A stretch of DNA of 64,000 nt. It comes from Gerris lacustris (taxonomy: Eukaryota; Arthropoda; Insecta; Hemiptera; Gerridae). The notes under the pieces were generated by a model. The model did no database searches, was not told where the DNA came from, and was given only the letters and a program-made list of their open reading frames with translations. Positions 39,686 to 51,829 of this stretch are shown here, in pieces (positions within the stretch are counted from its first letter, which is position 1; each line of letters starts with the position of its first letter). The position numbers and the translations under genes are program-made. The stretch covers positions 46,806,329-46,870,328 of the forward strand of contig OX578282.1 of assembly GCA_951217055.1 (NCBI GenBank). The letters are read 5' to 3'.

Positions 39686-41099
39686 AATTGCCGGACTGGG
39701 CTTCACACTCGGTGTGCACACAATTTTTCGGAATTGGCAAATAAATGGGTAGCTGCTAATGTGAAGTGCCACATAGGGTTGCGTATATCAACTGTAAGGT
39801 TTATAAAGCTAATGGATCAACAAACTAACCCTGTTGCATCTATTACATATATTATTGTAGCTCTTTGACAGACCTCCACTCCCTGTTGAACCAAGGAGTT
39901 AATTAGTTATTGTTTTATTTTTGTCCGGTTTCAGTTTGTAAATTTTGTTTCATAATGTTTAAGATAAAATTATGTATTTCTATCAAAGCCTAATAGGAGC
40001 GGAATGAAATATTATCTCTACGAGTATTAAATGAATAAGGGAGGGTAAAAATATAATAAGAGAAATAAATAAATAAAACAACTAACAATAACAGGGGTAA
40101 TCAATTTTTTTAAGCGTCTATCTTTTAACAAAATATAGTATTATGTTCAGTGAAACATTGATTATTTAATAATTCTACTAGACATTTATTTTTCTTTGAA
40201 AAGCTTAAATACATAAAACATAAAATATTATTACGAAATATGATATTGAAGCCAATTCATGCTTAAAGATTCAAATTATTAATATAGAGGATAAGAGAAA
40301 TATGGATTAAAATGTTTCCTCCCCGGGAATATTTTCATATGGTTAGACAAATAAATCGTATATAAAAGAGAAAATATGACCCACAAATTTGTTCGTCACA
40401 TTTTAAATTGAGAGATTCCCACTCAAACTCCTTAACTCTCTATTCTGACATTGAAACAATAATATTCTTTTGCCGAGTGAATAACTCAAAACAACTGTTG
40501 CCTACGACATGTTTACTCGAATTGAAATAAAAAATGAATAAAGTATGAAAGTGAAAAGCTAAGTTATTGTACATATTATATAGTTCATATTTCCTTTTAA
40601 TGTACTTTTATTTAGTCAGTTGTTTTAAATACATTTATATTTACTTATTACAAGCTCTTGTCACTCTTTTTAATTTACCAATTATTGTTATTAAAACTTT
40701 AAATAAGCACTTGAAAGGATTTTGTTTAGACTTGACTTAACAGTACCATTTATATACCTACCTTAATATTACGTAAATTAAAGAAGGCAGCATTGAACTA
40801 TTTGAAAATAATTATAATTATTACGTTGTGTAATAATACAATACTTTAAATTTGATGCAGGTACAAATCTATAAATGTGTATAACTTTAATTCACATGCA
40901 GTTTCGGATTCGGGCACTTGTTTTTACTAATTTCATTAATAAGAAGCTTGTAAGGGCTGTTTTACATTGCCTTGTCATTCGTTCTCCCTCACATTTACAC
41001 AAATAGTTAACAGTGGAGTTGTGTCATAGATCCGCATTTGTTACTCACTTGAAACTGTAGTGAGTGAGTATTGTCACTCGTTTTAAATAATTTTTATTT

Positions 41100-41101
<2 letters not shown>
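39686..41101. other. Unassigned stretch
   Basis: The first 190 bp could be the body of the 5S-derived element. The 68-codon frame at 39662-39868 overlaps it and is not a known protein. The rest is AT-rich. The end (40970-41100) has GAGTGAGT-like repeats also seen beside the inverted partner at 53045-53290. Confidence 0.4.
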
Positions 41102-41162
<61 letters not shown>

Positions 41163-41171
41163 GAGAGAGAG
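41102..41171. repeat. (GA)n microsatellite
   Basis: About 34 GA units with one GATA interruption, at the edge of the long inverted repeat copy. Confidence 0.97.
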
Positions 41172-41810
41172 TGGTTATCGAGTGCAGAGCGCATGATCCT
41201 TTACCTTTTCCAAGGGAAGAGGGAATTCCAAAACACTCAAACACCCCTCTTCCTTTTCAATCTCTCCCCCCTCCCCTCCCCTCCTTTGCAAGGGGGAGGT
41301 TCTGTAAGCAGGAAAATACCATTTCCACGGTACAACACACTCACACTAATACACAAACTACTAAACTTTTTTTCCTCACGCACACTCTAACACTGGTGAA
41401 ACTCTTTACCATAGATTTTTCCAGTTAAACTCTTTATACATGTGTATAAAGTTAATGGTGTGTGTGTACGTGTTGAAATAAAGCGACTAGAGAGAAGCTG
41501 GTTGAAGTATTTCATGATTTTATATTGCTTGCCCAGTTTTACCACTCTATAAGTCTAGACTTTAGATTATATAGATAAAATTATACTACAATTTTTCCTT
41601 CCTTTATATCATCATCTACTACAATTTACATCAACAAATTCTAGTCGACATTCACTCACTATGGATTAGACCTTTAAAACTCATATCTGACTGAAACAAA
41701 AAACCAATTTAGCTTTAAAAAGCAGGGTTTTACCTTTTTTTTATTTTCATCTCCCTTTTATCTGCTCTAATTGGGAAAATGTGCCAAAAAAAAAAGCAAA
41801 CATTCGATTT
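41172..41810 (+). repeat. Long inverted repeat, copy 1
   Basis: The complement of this 640 bp is found at 52440-53045. Shared blocks include GAGTGCAGAGCGCATGATCC, TTCCAAAACACTC, CCATAGATTTTTCCAG, GAAATAAAGCGACTAGAGAG, TTCATGATTTTATATTGC and TATCATCATCTAC. A TATAAA and an AATAAA-like string (TGAAATAAAGC) occur, so it could be a solo LTR or a retroposon end, but no clear TG...CA borders or target duplication were found. The overlapping frames at 41171-41428 are low-complexity. Confidence 0.75.
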
Positions 41811-42797
41811 AGAGCGTTTAACATCCTCCAGTAATTGTTCCAATGATAATGGAAATTAAAAAAAATCACATGAATAAATCTTTGAACTAAGCGTAATACC
41901 TACTCCAAACTCCAAAATTCTATTTTTGCACACTTCATTTTGTAAACTGTATTAGTAAATTTTAATAAACTAATACTTAATTTAAATTTCACCCATGAAC
42001 TGCAATATTCCCTAACTTAAATAGTTGAGACACTTTAAGGAATCAATAAATAAAAGGTTTAACGCATCCTCTAAACTAAATATATTTCGCCCTCTCTCAG
42101 GGCATATTTATTCTAAACGGCGAGAATACAATAATTAACTATTTACATTATAAAACAAAAATGATAAAAATATAAGGAATGTATAAATTCCTTCGTCAAA
42201 CGGTAAATAATTTAGATAAAATAAGTCTCCAATATTCAATATTCCTTTATTCTTTAAGCTTAATGACCAAATAAGGCTAATAGAACTAGCATACCAAAAT
42301 TAAATTATAATAAACATTTTATTATGAATAACAAATGATCAGATAATTATAACCCAGTTAAAGTAAAACTTATTGTGCTTTTCTGACACAGAACAGATGA
42401 ATGTACCTTTGAGTTTCATTTACCGTAAGTTCTACTTGTTTTCGGTAAAATAAATTAACTTTATTTAGAAATAAAATTTAGCCTTGTGATTAACTTAACA
42501 CATGATTGAAAGTAGTTATAGGTAGACATGTTTATGAAGAGTTTCAAGATAATTGAAAATTGAAAATTATCCTTTTTTAAAAATTAATTTGATAATGAAT
42601 TTATTTTTTATATATGTAATTTAATCGACAATTATTATTATAATATTATGTATTATTTTTCACATTACAAATAAAACATATATATATTTAAATACAAAAA
42701 TGTTTTCGTTGCCTTAACTAGTAAAAACTATTCAAATTTCTAAATTTAACATGGAAATTTAATCACGAATATAATTTTAACTATCTATATATTATTA
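41811..42797. other. Unassigned stretch with one hammerhead-like motif
   Basis: Apart from the motif at 42083-42114, nothing was recognised. Confidence 0.4.
42083..42114 (-). ncRNA. Hammerhead-like half motif
   Basis: The minus strand reads ATGCCCT, a GAGA loop, AGGGC, then GAAATATATTTAG. The GCCCT / AGGGC stem II and GAAA are good, but the first box (TAGAATA) does not fit CTGANGA. It is probably a decayed solo copy. Confidence 0.35.
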
Positions 42798-43005
42798 CAG
42801 TGGCGTACACAGGGGGGGGCCCAAGGGGCCCTGGCCCCCCCCGAAATGATTACATACCTAAGACCCGCCATACACTTAAAACCAAAAAAAAAACACAGTA
42901 ATGACAGATGCATTCGAATTGGCTGTAAATATTTTCCAATAAAAGGAATTAATTAAGTATTATCTTATGGTTTGTATACACTTAATCATCCCAAATAAGC
43001 TCGGC

Positions 43006-43600
43006 CCGGATTTGCCGATAGAATTAAATTCATTCAACACAATACCGGCCCGATTGTCGGCTGGGCCCGGATTTTGCCGATGAAATTGAATTTATTAAAC
43101 ACTATACCGGCCCGAATGTCGGCTGGGCCCGGATTTTGCCGATGGAATTAAATTTATTAAACACTATACCGGCCCGACTGTCGGCTGGGCCCGGATTTTG
43201 CCGATGGAATTAAATTTATGAAAAACTATACCGGCCCGACTGTTGGCTGGGCCCGGATTTTGCCGATGGAATTAAATTTATGAAAAACTATACCGGCCCG
43301 ACTGTTGGCTGGGCCCAGAGTTTGCCGATGGAATTAAATTTATTAAACATTATAACGGCCCGACGCGACTGTCGGCTGGGCCCGGATTTTGCCGATGGAA
43401 TTGAATTTATTAAACACTATACCGGCCCGACTATCGGCTGGGCCCGGAATTTGGCCGATGGAATTAAATTTATTAAACATTATAACGCCCCGACTGTCGG
43501 CTGGGCCCGGATTTTGGCCGATGAAACTAAAACTATTAAACACTATAGCGGCCCGATTTTGGCTGGACCGAGATTTTTGCTGATGGAATGAGATTCATTG
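43006..43600 (+). repeat. 62-bp tandem repeat (about 10 units)
   Basis: The block ACCGGCCCGACTGTCGGCTG starts at 43044, 43106, 43168, 43230, 43292, about 43355, 43421, 43485 and 43547. Each unit goes on GGGCCCGGATTTTGCCGATG, GAATTAAATTTATT and AAACACTAT. The first five steps are exactly 62 bp and later ones carry small indels. Degenerate units can be traced to about 44110. The 103-codon frame at 43280-43591 is a by-product of the array; 62 is not a multiple of three, so the peptide drifts in frame. Confidence 0.95.
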
Positions 43601-44563
43601 AATTAAATTAGGATGCATGAAATAAATCGGCTCATTTGCCGACTAGGCCTTGATTTTTGCCAGTGGAACTAAAAACATTAAACTTGATCGACCCGATTTC
43701 GGCTGGGCCCGATTTCGGCTGGGCCCGATTTTTCGCCAATTGAATTCAATGATTTTTTTGTGGTTTTAGTCCAGTTCATTAGCATAGGTTGCATTATAGG
43801 ACAGCTTCAATTCATTACGAATCCTAATGCAATGAATTGAATTTGGATTCGTAAAAATAGACTGCTCCGAATGACAGCTAGGCCCGGATTTTTGCTATAG
43901 AATTAAGTGCATTGAATTGATTAGAATGAGTACAATGAATCGGCCTGATTGCTAGTAGGCCCGATTTTGTCGATGGAAATTATGCATCAAAATAAATTGG
44001 GATGCGTTCAATAATAGACCCGATTGCCGGCTCGGCCTAGGTGTTAAGCACATTAAATTAAATGTGGCCCGAGTCAACTCGAACTTTTGCCGATGGAATT
44101 AAATTAATTGAATTAAAATATGCACACTAGACTGGCTTAAACGGGAAAATGATGGTTGTGGATTTCAGTAGCAAATTTTTGTTTTGGACCAGGATTGTGT
44201 GTAGAACGCTACGTGGGTCCTCTTGTCTATGCGGCATTCCCCTCTTGCTGACTCAGGTCGGACTAGTGTTCGTCGACATGTAGTGGGAAAACAGAGGCAA
44301 TATAAATAAATCGGTTTATCATTTTGTGAAAAAATTGATTCATATTACATAGTAATAGTAAATTTAAATCTAAAAACTCAAAAAGCGTTCAGAAAACATT
44401 TGATGTTAAATGTCCCATGTAATTACCCAGCGAATGAGCGAATGATTATTTTGTTTTGCAATAAGTATTTAATTTTCTTGGAGAAGAATTCTCTTCTAGA
44501 TAAAAATTTGAAATTCGTATGTGCTCCAAATCCACGTTTGCTTTTGCAGTATGGATCACGTTT

Positions 44564-44990
44564 TGCTTCCGAGCTTACCAAAGGAAACGGAAGATATGTG
44601 ACAGTTCTGAAGAACGACCAATTTTTATGTCTCCGATTTCAAAAATTCCAAGACAGAAATCTGTTCAACATCAGGGTACAGTTTGGGTCCCATGTCCGCC
44701 TGTCCTTCAATTTTTGCGAACCAACATAATATCTTAAAAGCTATTCGTCCAATTTTATTGAAATTTTGATGGTAGGTCATAATTAGCCAGGTTATAACAT
44801 TGCTGGTCCCGTATAAGCTTCAATCTTCTGCACCTATTTATTTCTCTTCCACATTCGCACAGACATACATGTAGTTACACCTATATCTTCAAAAGTACTC
44901 ATCTGATTTTTATGAAATTCTAATGGTTTCTTTAAAGTAGCCCGCAGATAACCCAAGAATAATTTCAACCGTCTGCGCTCTTAAAATATT
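44564..44990 (+). mobile_element. Family C fragment inside hAT-type element
   Basis: GCTTCCGAGCTTACCAAAGG to CCGTCTGCGCTCTTAAAA follows the order of 26400-26996 up to its middle. Confidence 0.7.
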
Positions 44991-45009
44991 GCTATATTGA
45001 TTCATGTTA

Positions 45010-45493
45010 CATTTACTCAATTTTCCCTCCTTTCTTAAATTAGTCAAAATTGGTTTGATTTTTACATGATTTAAAGTATCAATTTATCAAAATTTAAACA
45101 GCGCAGACAGTTAAAATTAATCTGTGAGCTTCTATCAGATAAGTTTTATAAAATCAGATGAATATTTTTGAAGATAAGGTATAAATAAATGTATGTGTGT
45201 GCACATGTGGAAGAGAAATGGTGGCAGGTGGAGAAATGTGGTGGAGGGAAATGAGACCAGAAGATTGGACCTTATATAGGACCAACAATGGACTTTTTAT
45301 ATGCTAATTAACTGCCATCCGAATTTCATTAAAATCGAAAGAGTAGTTTTTAAGAATTGTTCGCCATGATTGAGCGAGAGAAAGACTAACAGCCAGAAAC
45401 GGGATCAAAAATGTCTGATAACTGGAACAGATTTCTGTCTTGGAATTATTGGAATCGGAGACATAATCGTTCTTTAGAACGATCACATCACAT
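45010..45493 (-). mobile_element. Family C fragment, opposite orientation
   Basis: CAGCGCAGACAGTTAAAATT, GCACATGTGGAAGAGAAAT and GAACGATCACATCACATAG are the complement of family C. Together with 44564-44990 it forms a rough inverted pair within the larger element. Confidence 0.65.
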
Positions 45494-45678
45494 AGTGAGG
45501 TGTTACCTCATAGGATTTTAATTTAATTAAATACGAGGTTAGAAATTGAAATTAGAGTGTTGAAAAGGGGGAGGAATTACAATTATAATAAATTATGGGG
45601 TATGCTAAACCCGCATATAAGTAAAATTAGGTTGGGCCCCCCCCGAAAAAATTTTCTGTGTACGCTACTGTATTATTA

Positions 45679-46540
45679 TGATAAGTGTAAATTTATTTAA
45701 TTCTAATTAAAAATGTAGTTTTTTGTTTTCATTCATTAGTGCTAAGGAATTCAAACAATGAGATCAGATAATACACCTGTGGGTATAAGAGGTAATGGGA
45801 GAATTCTAATAAATTTGTAATACAATAACGTGAGGTATAACAATGCACGGATTTAGATCTACACAGTCCCAAACTAAATATAACTGGAATGACGGCCAAC
45901 CATTTGGTCCAGAGCCAAAAACATCGCTACGATACGACCAGACAGTTTCTACGAGTCCAAATTAACTTTAAATTAGAGGTGATAAAATTTTAAAGTTTGG
46001 TTATCTCATGCTAAATTAAATAAGAAATAACGGAGCTGAAGGAGAAAGGAAAATTGTAGACCATATTTAAACAAAAAAAAAAAAAAAATAGTTTACTGTA
46101 CTAATTATAATTATTATATCCACTTATAACTTCCGGGGAAGATCAAAAGATTGACAACTAATCTAAAGGAACTCTTAATGAGAACACAGCAATCATTATT
46201 TGAAAAATGAGCCTGGTGTTTAGAAGCCATCAAAAGTAAAATGATTTAATGATTTACTTAATAATACATTTCTGACTCAAAGGAGCTCACAAAGTTAATT
46301 AGAATATTATAACTGCTTAATTATTTCAATGGTTATAAATAAGTAATACATCATGGGTTCAAAAGTATGTTAAACAATGTACCGACAAATATGTATCTCC
46401 ACCAAAAATACTAGTATTTATTTTCTTTTTAACTCCAATCTACATATTTGGTCATTAAAAGACGGAGGAATTGAGGAATAGCCACTTTACACATCCACAC
46501 GAGGAGGTTGTTCCAGTACACCTTTCTTCATCACTTATTT
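45679..46540. other. Unassigned stretch
   Basis: AT-rich. No gene or repeat was recognised. Confidence 0.4.
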
Positions 46541-46606
46541 TTTCTAGGGATTCAACCCGGGTTTTGAGTGAAATTGTTCATCAACCACTCGGCTACACCG
46601 GTCCCG
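46541..46606 (-). mobile_element. tRNA-derived SINE head (minus strand)
   Basis: The minus strand reads TAGCCGAGTGGTTGATG (A box, complement of 46579-46595) and, about 30 bases further on, CCGGGTTGAATCCC (B box, complement of 46547-46560). The A-box part closely resembles Leu or Ser tRNA D-arms. No full cloverleaf can be closed and the T-stem has mismatches, so this is a SINE or tRNA pseudogene, not a tRNA gene. Confidence 0.65.
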
Positions 46607-48239
46607 AAACGCAGTTTTAGTTGACAAGATTCAAGTAAGTACAACTTGTGAATAATTATTATTAGAACGTTTCTACAATTATTATGTAATAACTTTATTC
46701 TATTCGAGCTTCACGGTATCTGGTTAAGTTTAGAACTATCACTTTCACACTAAGAAGAAAATCGTGGAAAAAAAATTATGTATAGATACAAATGAGAAAA
46801 AGAAAAGGAACTATAGTCATATAGTGCAGGACAGATAAGGGACAGCAACTGCTGAGAAACACCAACTATTGTATTTCGAATCAAGTCGGAGAAGTTTTGC
46901 CTTCTAAAGTTCTATGAGGTGCAACTTTGAAGCAAAGTTTTGTTCCATAGTTCTATAGAAATGCATTGACTCTCGGTTAGGACCTAAAGGCTATTGTTCA
47001 TCCGTAAGTCCTTCAATACTACAGTCGATCTAACCCCCTAAGACTAAACCTCGTCGAGTCTGGTCATGGTAAAACTAATACAAAGAACTGTCAGCTGGTA
47101 GATGGAGGGTTTCAACCAACCTGCCCATTGTTAACCTATCAACTGTCACATGCACTATACTGATACACCTGCGTAGACCTTTAATACAAGGACTTGGATG
47201 CATCTTGAAATGACCTGTCACAGCATAATAACAGAGACCATGAAAAACAGACGTGAAATTAAAACTCGCCCGAGTGTAGGGTCTGGCATTTACAATGGAA
47301 ATGGAAGGGAATTAAAGTAAGCAATCGTTCTTCCTTGCATAATTACTATCAATGTCACCATTCCTTCAAGGATTTAAGGATCAGAATGTACCACGTCCAC
47401 TGTCCCAGGAAAATGTAACACAACCAACATTTAAAATAACACAGTAACACTGAAAGACTCACAATCCAAAAAGAATACCTGATTTATTTAATCAGTCTAT
47501 TTCATTTTATTCTAAACCTCTTTGAAGCAAACTGTTATAATAAGCCATCAGTTATTTGCTGGCAGCTCTAATCAATAGGATAATAAGTTCGCACAAATAA
47601 TATTGTTTGGAATTAAACTCCAGATAAGTTGGTATTTGATCTTTTGTTTCAGAAGAAGGGGAATCACCTGAAGCCCCTTAGTTACATAATTATTCCATAA
47701 ACATTTATTTAAATAATTTGCATTTTCCTTCCACTATCATTTTTTTTATAAGTGATTTCTAAAAACTCACTACTCATAATAAATTTTAAGTATAACTGAT
47801 TATAATTGTAGAAATTATTAAAAGGTATTAATTGGCAACTAAACTAAACTCGACCACAATAGCATTAGTAATTTATTTCTTATCACTAGGTAATAAAGAC
47901 TAGGCTATATTTACTTTCCAGTTTTTTCAAGGCTATAAATATATTTTAAACGATATTACAAATTCAACGGAGACTCCATACTTTAACGTTATTTATGCCT
48001 ATAATTTCACGTTCTCAGAAATAGTGTGAAAAAATGGAGGATTTCAAGTGTATTGTTTAAGAAAAAGATTTATACAAGCAAGATTATTATTATACAAGCA
48101 AGATCAGTACAAATAATAGATATCGACATTGATTATAAGATCATAGATTTTTATAAAAAGTCCTATCACTGATGTATGGGTAAAAAAATTGTCTTAGTAC
48201 AATGAGAGTAATTGCCACCTGGCAAGTAATAGACCATTG
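46607..48239. other. Unassigned stretch of 1.6 kb
   Basis: It is more balanced in composition around 46850-47450, where an exon could in principle lie, but no conserved frame was seen on either strand. Confidence 0.35.
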
Positions 48240-48300
48240 GCACCCATGCATTTTTTCTGGGGGAGGGGGGGGGGGGCAGACTCTGACGGAGGGAGGGGAT
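48240..48300 (+). repeat. G-tract repeat fragment
   Basis: CCATTGGCACCCATGCATTT then a long G run resembles the CAATGGCGCACCCACGGGG start of family G (49597). It is probably a diverged end of the same group. Confidence 0.4.
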
Positions 48301-48384
48301 TGATTAGTCTGAGATTGCAATTATCACTATAAAAGAATGTGATTATAGAATTATTATAAAAAAATCTGGTACGGGGTACCTCGG

Positions 48385-48462
48385 AACTTTTTCTCACTTC
48401 GGTGGCCACTAAAGAAGCAGCATTGGGCGTGGTCAATACTTGGATGGGTGACCGTTTTGAAC
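48385..48462 (+). repeat. 5S-rRNA-derived fragment (SINE3-like)
   Basis: AAGCAGCATTGGGCGTGGTC and then AATACTTGGATGGGTGACCG is the internal promoter and 3' half of 5S rRNA with few changes. GGTACCTCGGAACTTTTTCTC before it may be the degraded middle part (GGTTCTCGTC in 5S). The 5' third and the closing helix are absent. Such fragments are heads of 5S-derived SINEs or scattered 5S pseudogenes. The 98-codon minus frame over it has no independent support. Confidence 0.75.
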
Positions 48463-48809
48463 TAACTGATTTTTTATTATCATTTTTCAAAAAAAAATGT
48501 ACAAATTATTTTTATATTTATTTAGTTATTTGAATTTTGGCGGTATTTTGACAGATGTAAACAAACTTTGACGTTTAACCAAAGTATCGCAGTAATTAAT
48601 AATTATGTTCGCTTATAACTTTTAAACTAATTAATGGAATTTTATCGGTATTTTTATATTTGTTCCTTATTTTTTACTGGTTTCAACAATATGCTATAAG
48701 TCAAAAACGTATTTATACTTTCGGTATTATTAACTGTCTAAGTTTCAAAATTCCAATATCAAAATTAAATTTGGCGGATTTGTTTGGCATGAAGAGAGTA
48801 ACATTCGTC

Positions 48810-49060
48810 CCAAATTTCAACTCGATCGGTCCACTTTTCGATTTTTTACGATTTTTTAGAATTTTTGCTGACTCAACAAACTGGGTTCAAGATGGCGGAA
48901 AATGTTGACTTTCCGGGCGGCACAACTAGACGTAAGGACTGATTTTTTTGCCAAGTTTCACTCTTTAGGTTAAATACCCTGGGCGCTACGATGATAACAC
49001 ACATACAGACGTCATGATGAAATCCCTCAGGAGGTCTTAAAAACACCTAAAAAGGATAAT
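48810..49060 (+). repeat. Family F interspersed repeat
   Basis: AATTTCAACTCGATCGGTCC, TTTTTGCTGACTCAAC, AAGATGGCGGAAAATG and CTTTCCGGGCGGCAC align in order with 11940-12190. It has the 'isolated Pol-like 3 prime tract' look common to arthropod repeats, but the class is unknown. Confidence 0.6.
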
Positions 49061-49143
49061 TCAGTTGAAATCTCGAAAACATTTTTTTGGGTGAAAACAA
49101 TACTACCAGAGAGGATGAAAAGTAAAAACAAATTTAACAGAAT

Positions 49144-49195
49144 TCACACACCACCGGCAGGGCTGCTCCAGCCCCCCGCCGTGGGTGTGCCTCTG
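49144..49195. repeat. GC-rich short repeat
   Basis: CACACCACCGGCAGGGCTGC and CCCCCGCCGTGGGTGTGCC are partly self-complementary (GGCACACCCAC / the CACC start). It resembles family G ends in reverse (GCACCCACGGGGGG). Confidence 0.4.
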
Positions 49196-49596
49196 TAGTA
49201 GACTGTCTATTGAGTATTTTAAATAGTGTAGGCCATGAGGAAATAAATGTATCAAACGGTTTTATTAAACAGTGTAGAATTATAAGAGTAGCAGAAATGC
49301 AAAAATCGGCGGGGAAGGTAAAACAGAAAAAGTATGAACAAATATCTGGAAGGAAAAGAATTAACGCTGGGATATAGAATAGGAAGTTTATATCTCGTAA
49401 AATACCTACAATCTACTCCCTACTAAAACTTAAAATGGGGTCTGGAATTTGAGTATGCGAAATAAAGTACGAATAGTAAAAAGGTTGAAAGTAACACAAG
49501 AGATATCTTGCAAGAAAACAAGCTTTCTGAGCTAACCTGGACATTATATTCAACAAAACATCGTGACAATTGGTGATTCGAGTTTTAAGGATGGAC

Positions 49597-49860
49597 CCAA
49601 TGGCGCACCCACGGGGGGGGGGGGGCTGAGAATAAATACTATTTACTAAGAAAATACTATTTACCTATACGAAAATACTTGTGCGGGAAACGATTTATGC
49701 GTGTTTTTAATACTTACTGTTCATAAAACACATTAAAAAAATTACGTTTTTTATCAATGGACTGCACTACCTTTCTTCCTTCCCTCTCCGGTCTCTACTT
49801 CTACTTTTAACGGTCTAGGTTCCAGCCCCTAGAAAAAAAATCCAGGGTGTACCATTGGAT
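49597..49860 (+). mobile_element. Family G element, clearer copy
   Basis: The left end CCAATGGCGCACCCACGGGG and the right end CCAGGGTGTACCATTGG are inverted repeats (GGCGCACCC / GGGTGTACC with CCAAT / ATTGG). Inside, AAGAAAATACTATTTAC, ACGTTTTTTATCAATGGACT and others match 11041-11240. It is a 264-bp MITE. Confidence 0.65.
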
Positions 49861-51829
49861 GGACTGATACGAAACAGCCAAACAAACTTAAGAAGCCAGG
49901 CCTGAAGGAAAGAAGTTATAAGAATATAATATTATAAACATTAACAGTATTCTACAAAAGCGTGGTGTTCGCAGGATACAAGTAAAAAAGGATAGTTGAA
50001 AATTGCGCAGATTTAAGAAAAAAACTTTCTCAATCCTCTACACCAGCAGAGAGAAGAAGACAGCATTAAGTAAGCAGGATCACATATAAAAAGGAATTAC
50101 ACATTAAATAGTTTTATTCCCTGCAAAAAAAGAAAAAGAAATATAGAAAGAAAGCGAGAAAATCATTTTATTGAGAATATAAAAATCAGAAGCCAAAAAA
50201 TGTTAAAGGGGAGAAAATGGTATAAAAGAGGGGAATGAAAGGAGAAAGTTATTCGAGAGGCAGTGGGTTCAATAAGGGAGTTGTGTTAAACTTGAAGGGA
50301 TTCCTAAATCGAACTTTACTTCTTCTAAATAACACTTTCCCGCATTACCTTACAAACATCTCTGCATTTTTCATTACAGTATTTACATTAGATACTTCAA
50401 AGAATGAAACTTATCTATAAAATTGATTTTTTATTTCATTGTTAAAATATTTGTCATATTAAATTAATAAAACGTGATATAGTTTAGTATCATATTAAAA
50501 GAATTATAGAAAACATTTACCTGAGCAATTAGCAAGGTTTATTTGAGACTAACAATTGTTTTTAAAGTAATTCAAAGCTGTAATAAAAGCCTTTTATTAC
50601 AAAGGAAATCTCTTAGATAATATTTTAATATAGGTTTTTATAGAGGCTCATTGAAAGCACATAGTAATTTTCAAATTACCTTCTTCAGATAGAGCAAGAG
50701 TAATAAGAATTATTAACCTATTTACTTTTGAATTACATTATTTTTTATAAAAAGACGAGCCTTATTTTGATAAAAGAAGGGTTTGCAGATATAAAAGATA
50801 AAACAATCATTAATAGAAATAAGAAAAAAGGTATCATGGTTGACCGGGATTAAAATAAATGGATCTGCCTTGAAAGACATCAATATATCTAACTTAGATT
50901 TATAAAGCGGTGAGGCATATTATCTTTCATGCTAATAACCGCGTCGATAGATAAGCAAAGGGGCTGAGTCGGCTAGTGGCGACCCCAAAAACTCAATTCA
51001 CTGCTTTTCCTAAACTTCTAAAACCAAAATATGTAGTTTTCTTTTTAATACTAATAAATTGTATGAGACAAATTAATATGCATAAATATAGTCTCATTCA
51101 TTAGTATTATACTAATCAAAGCAGTATATGTTTAATAGTTAGATTTATTTTAGCAATTCCACGTATATAAAACTGCCGTAGTATCCTAATTGAAAATGAT
51201 ACCAAATCTTGTCATTGAAAAGAACAAACAGTATAAATAGAAAAAGATGTAAGCTGTTCAGATCAATTAATTGTATAATAGATATAAATATAAAAGAATT
51301 AAAATAAAATTATTGCAGTAAAATTACAAAATAGAGTTACTACTTTAAATTGATTAATAATTGTTCATTTGTATTGATTAAAACAAAATGAATAAACTTG
51401 ATCAGTACACAGCTAAATGCAATTATAATAACGTTAGTAACTAGATGATTTATTTATACTGATTTAGGAGTCGAAATGTGACAGCATTAATTTTTTTATG
51501 TGGTAAAAGAAACCACATTTTGTCATTAGGACGTAAACTAATTAACTGAAAATTACTTTCAAGTTCATTGTCAAACCACGATAACAAATCTTTAATATTC
51601 CAAAATTAATTTAAAATCATGCGAAGGAATTCAAACAATTAATATATTATTAAAAAATTGTGGGTAGGAGAGAGAAAAACAATAGAGATCTGTTGAAGTT
51701 CAATTACCAGTGAAAAGGTGTGTTTTTATCTCTTTTTTCTCTTCTCTAATAATGTTATTATCAAATAACAGTTTTTAGTTTTTGAGCATAATTTTAGTCA
51801 TAATATCATTTGTGGCTTATAATAGCATG
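49861..51829. other. Unassigned AT-rich stretch
   Basis: Apart from the weak motif at 50650-50690, nothing was recognised. The 61-codon frame at 50235-50420 is not known to me. Confidence 0.4.
50650..50690 (-). ncRNA. Weak hammerhead-like motif
   Basis: The minus strand reads ATCTGAAGAAGGTAATTTG and AAAATTAC, so CTGAAGA and a strong GTAATTT / AAATTAC stem are present. The GAAA box after the stem is replaced by TATGTGC. If real, it is a broken copy. Confidence 0.3.

Larger units (their letters stand above)
42798..45670. mobile_element. 2.87-kb hAT-type element with 8-bp duplication
   Basis: The termini CAGTGGCGTACACAG and CTGTGTACGCTACTG are inverted repeats differing at one position. Just outside, TATTATTA stands on both sides (42790-42797 and 45671-45678), a perfect 8-bp target duplication of the hAT or P type. 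Both ends continue into G/C runs (GGGGGGGGCCC and GGGCCCCCCCC). Inside are a 62-bp satellite, its decayed continuation to about 44110, and two family C fragments in opposite orientations. No transposase is encoded, so movement would depend on another copy's enzyme. Confidence 0.85.

Noticed and set aside
41171..41428. Proline-rich frames shared by both long inverted repeats as a gene
   Set aside because: The matching frame in the other copy has several indels that shift the reading frame, and the sequence is low-complexity.
43280..43591. 103-codon frame with repeated GPTVGWA-like segments
   Set aside because: It is produced by the 62-bp satellite. The unit length is not divisible by three and the frame survives only by indels.
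43006..43600. Regular repeats as a CRISPR array
   Set aside because: Units are contiguous with no variable spacers, and the genome is eukaryotic.
48385..48462. Functional 5S rRNA gene
   Set aside because: Only about the last half is recognisable and the closing helix is absent.
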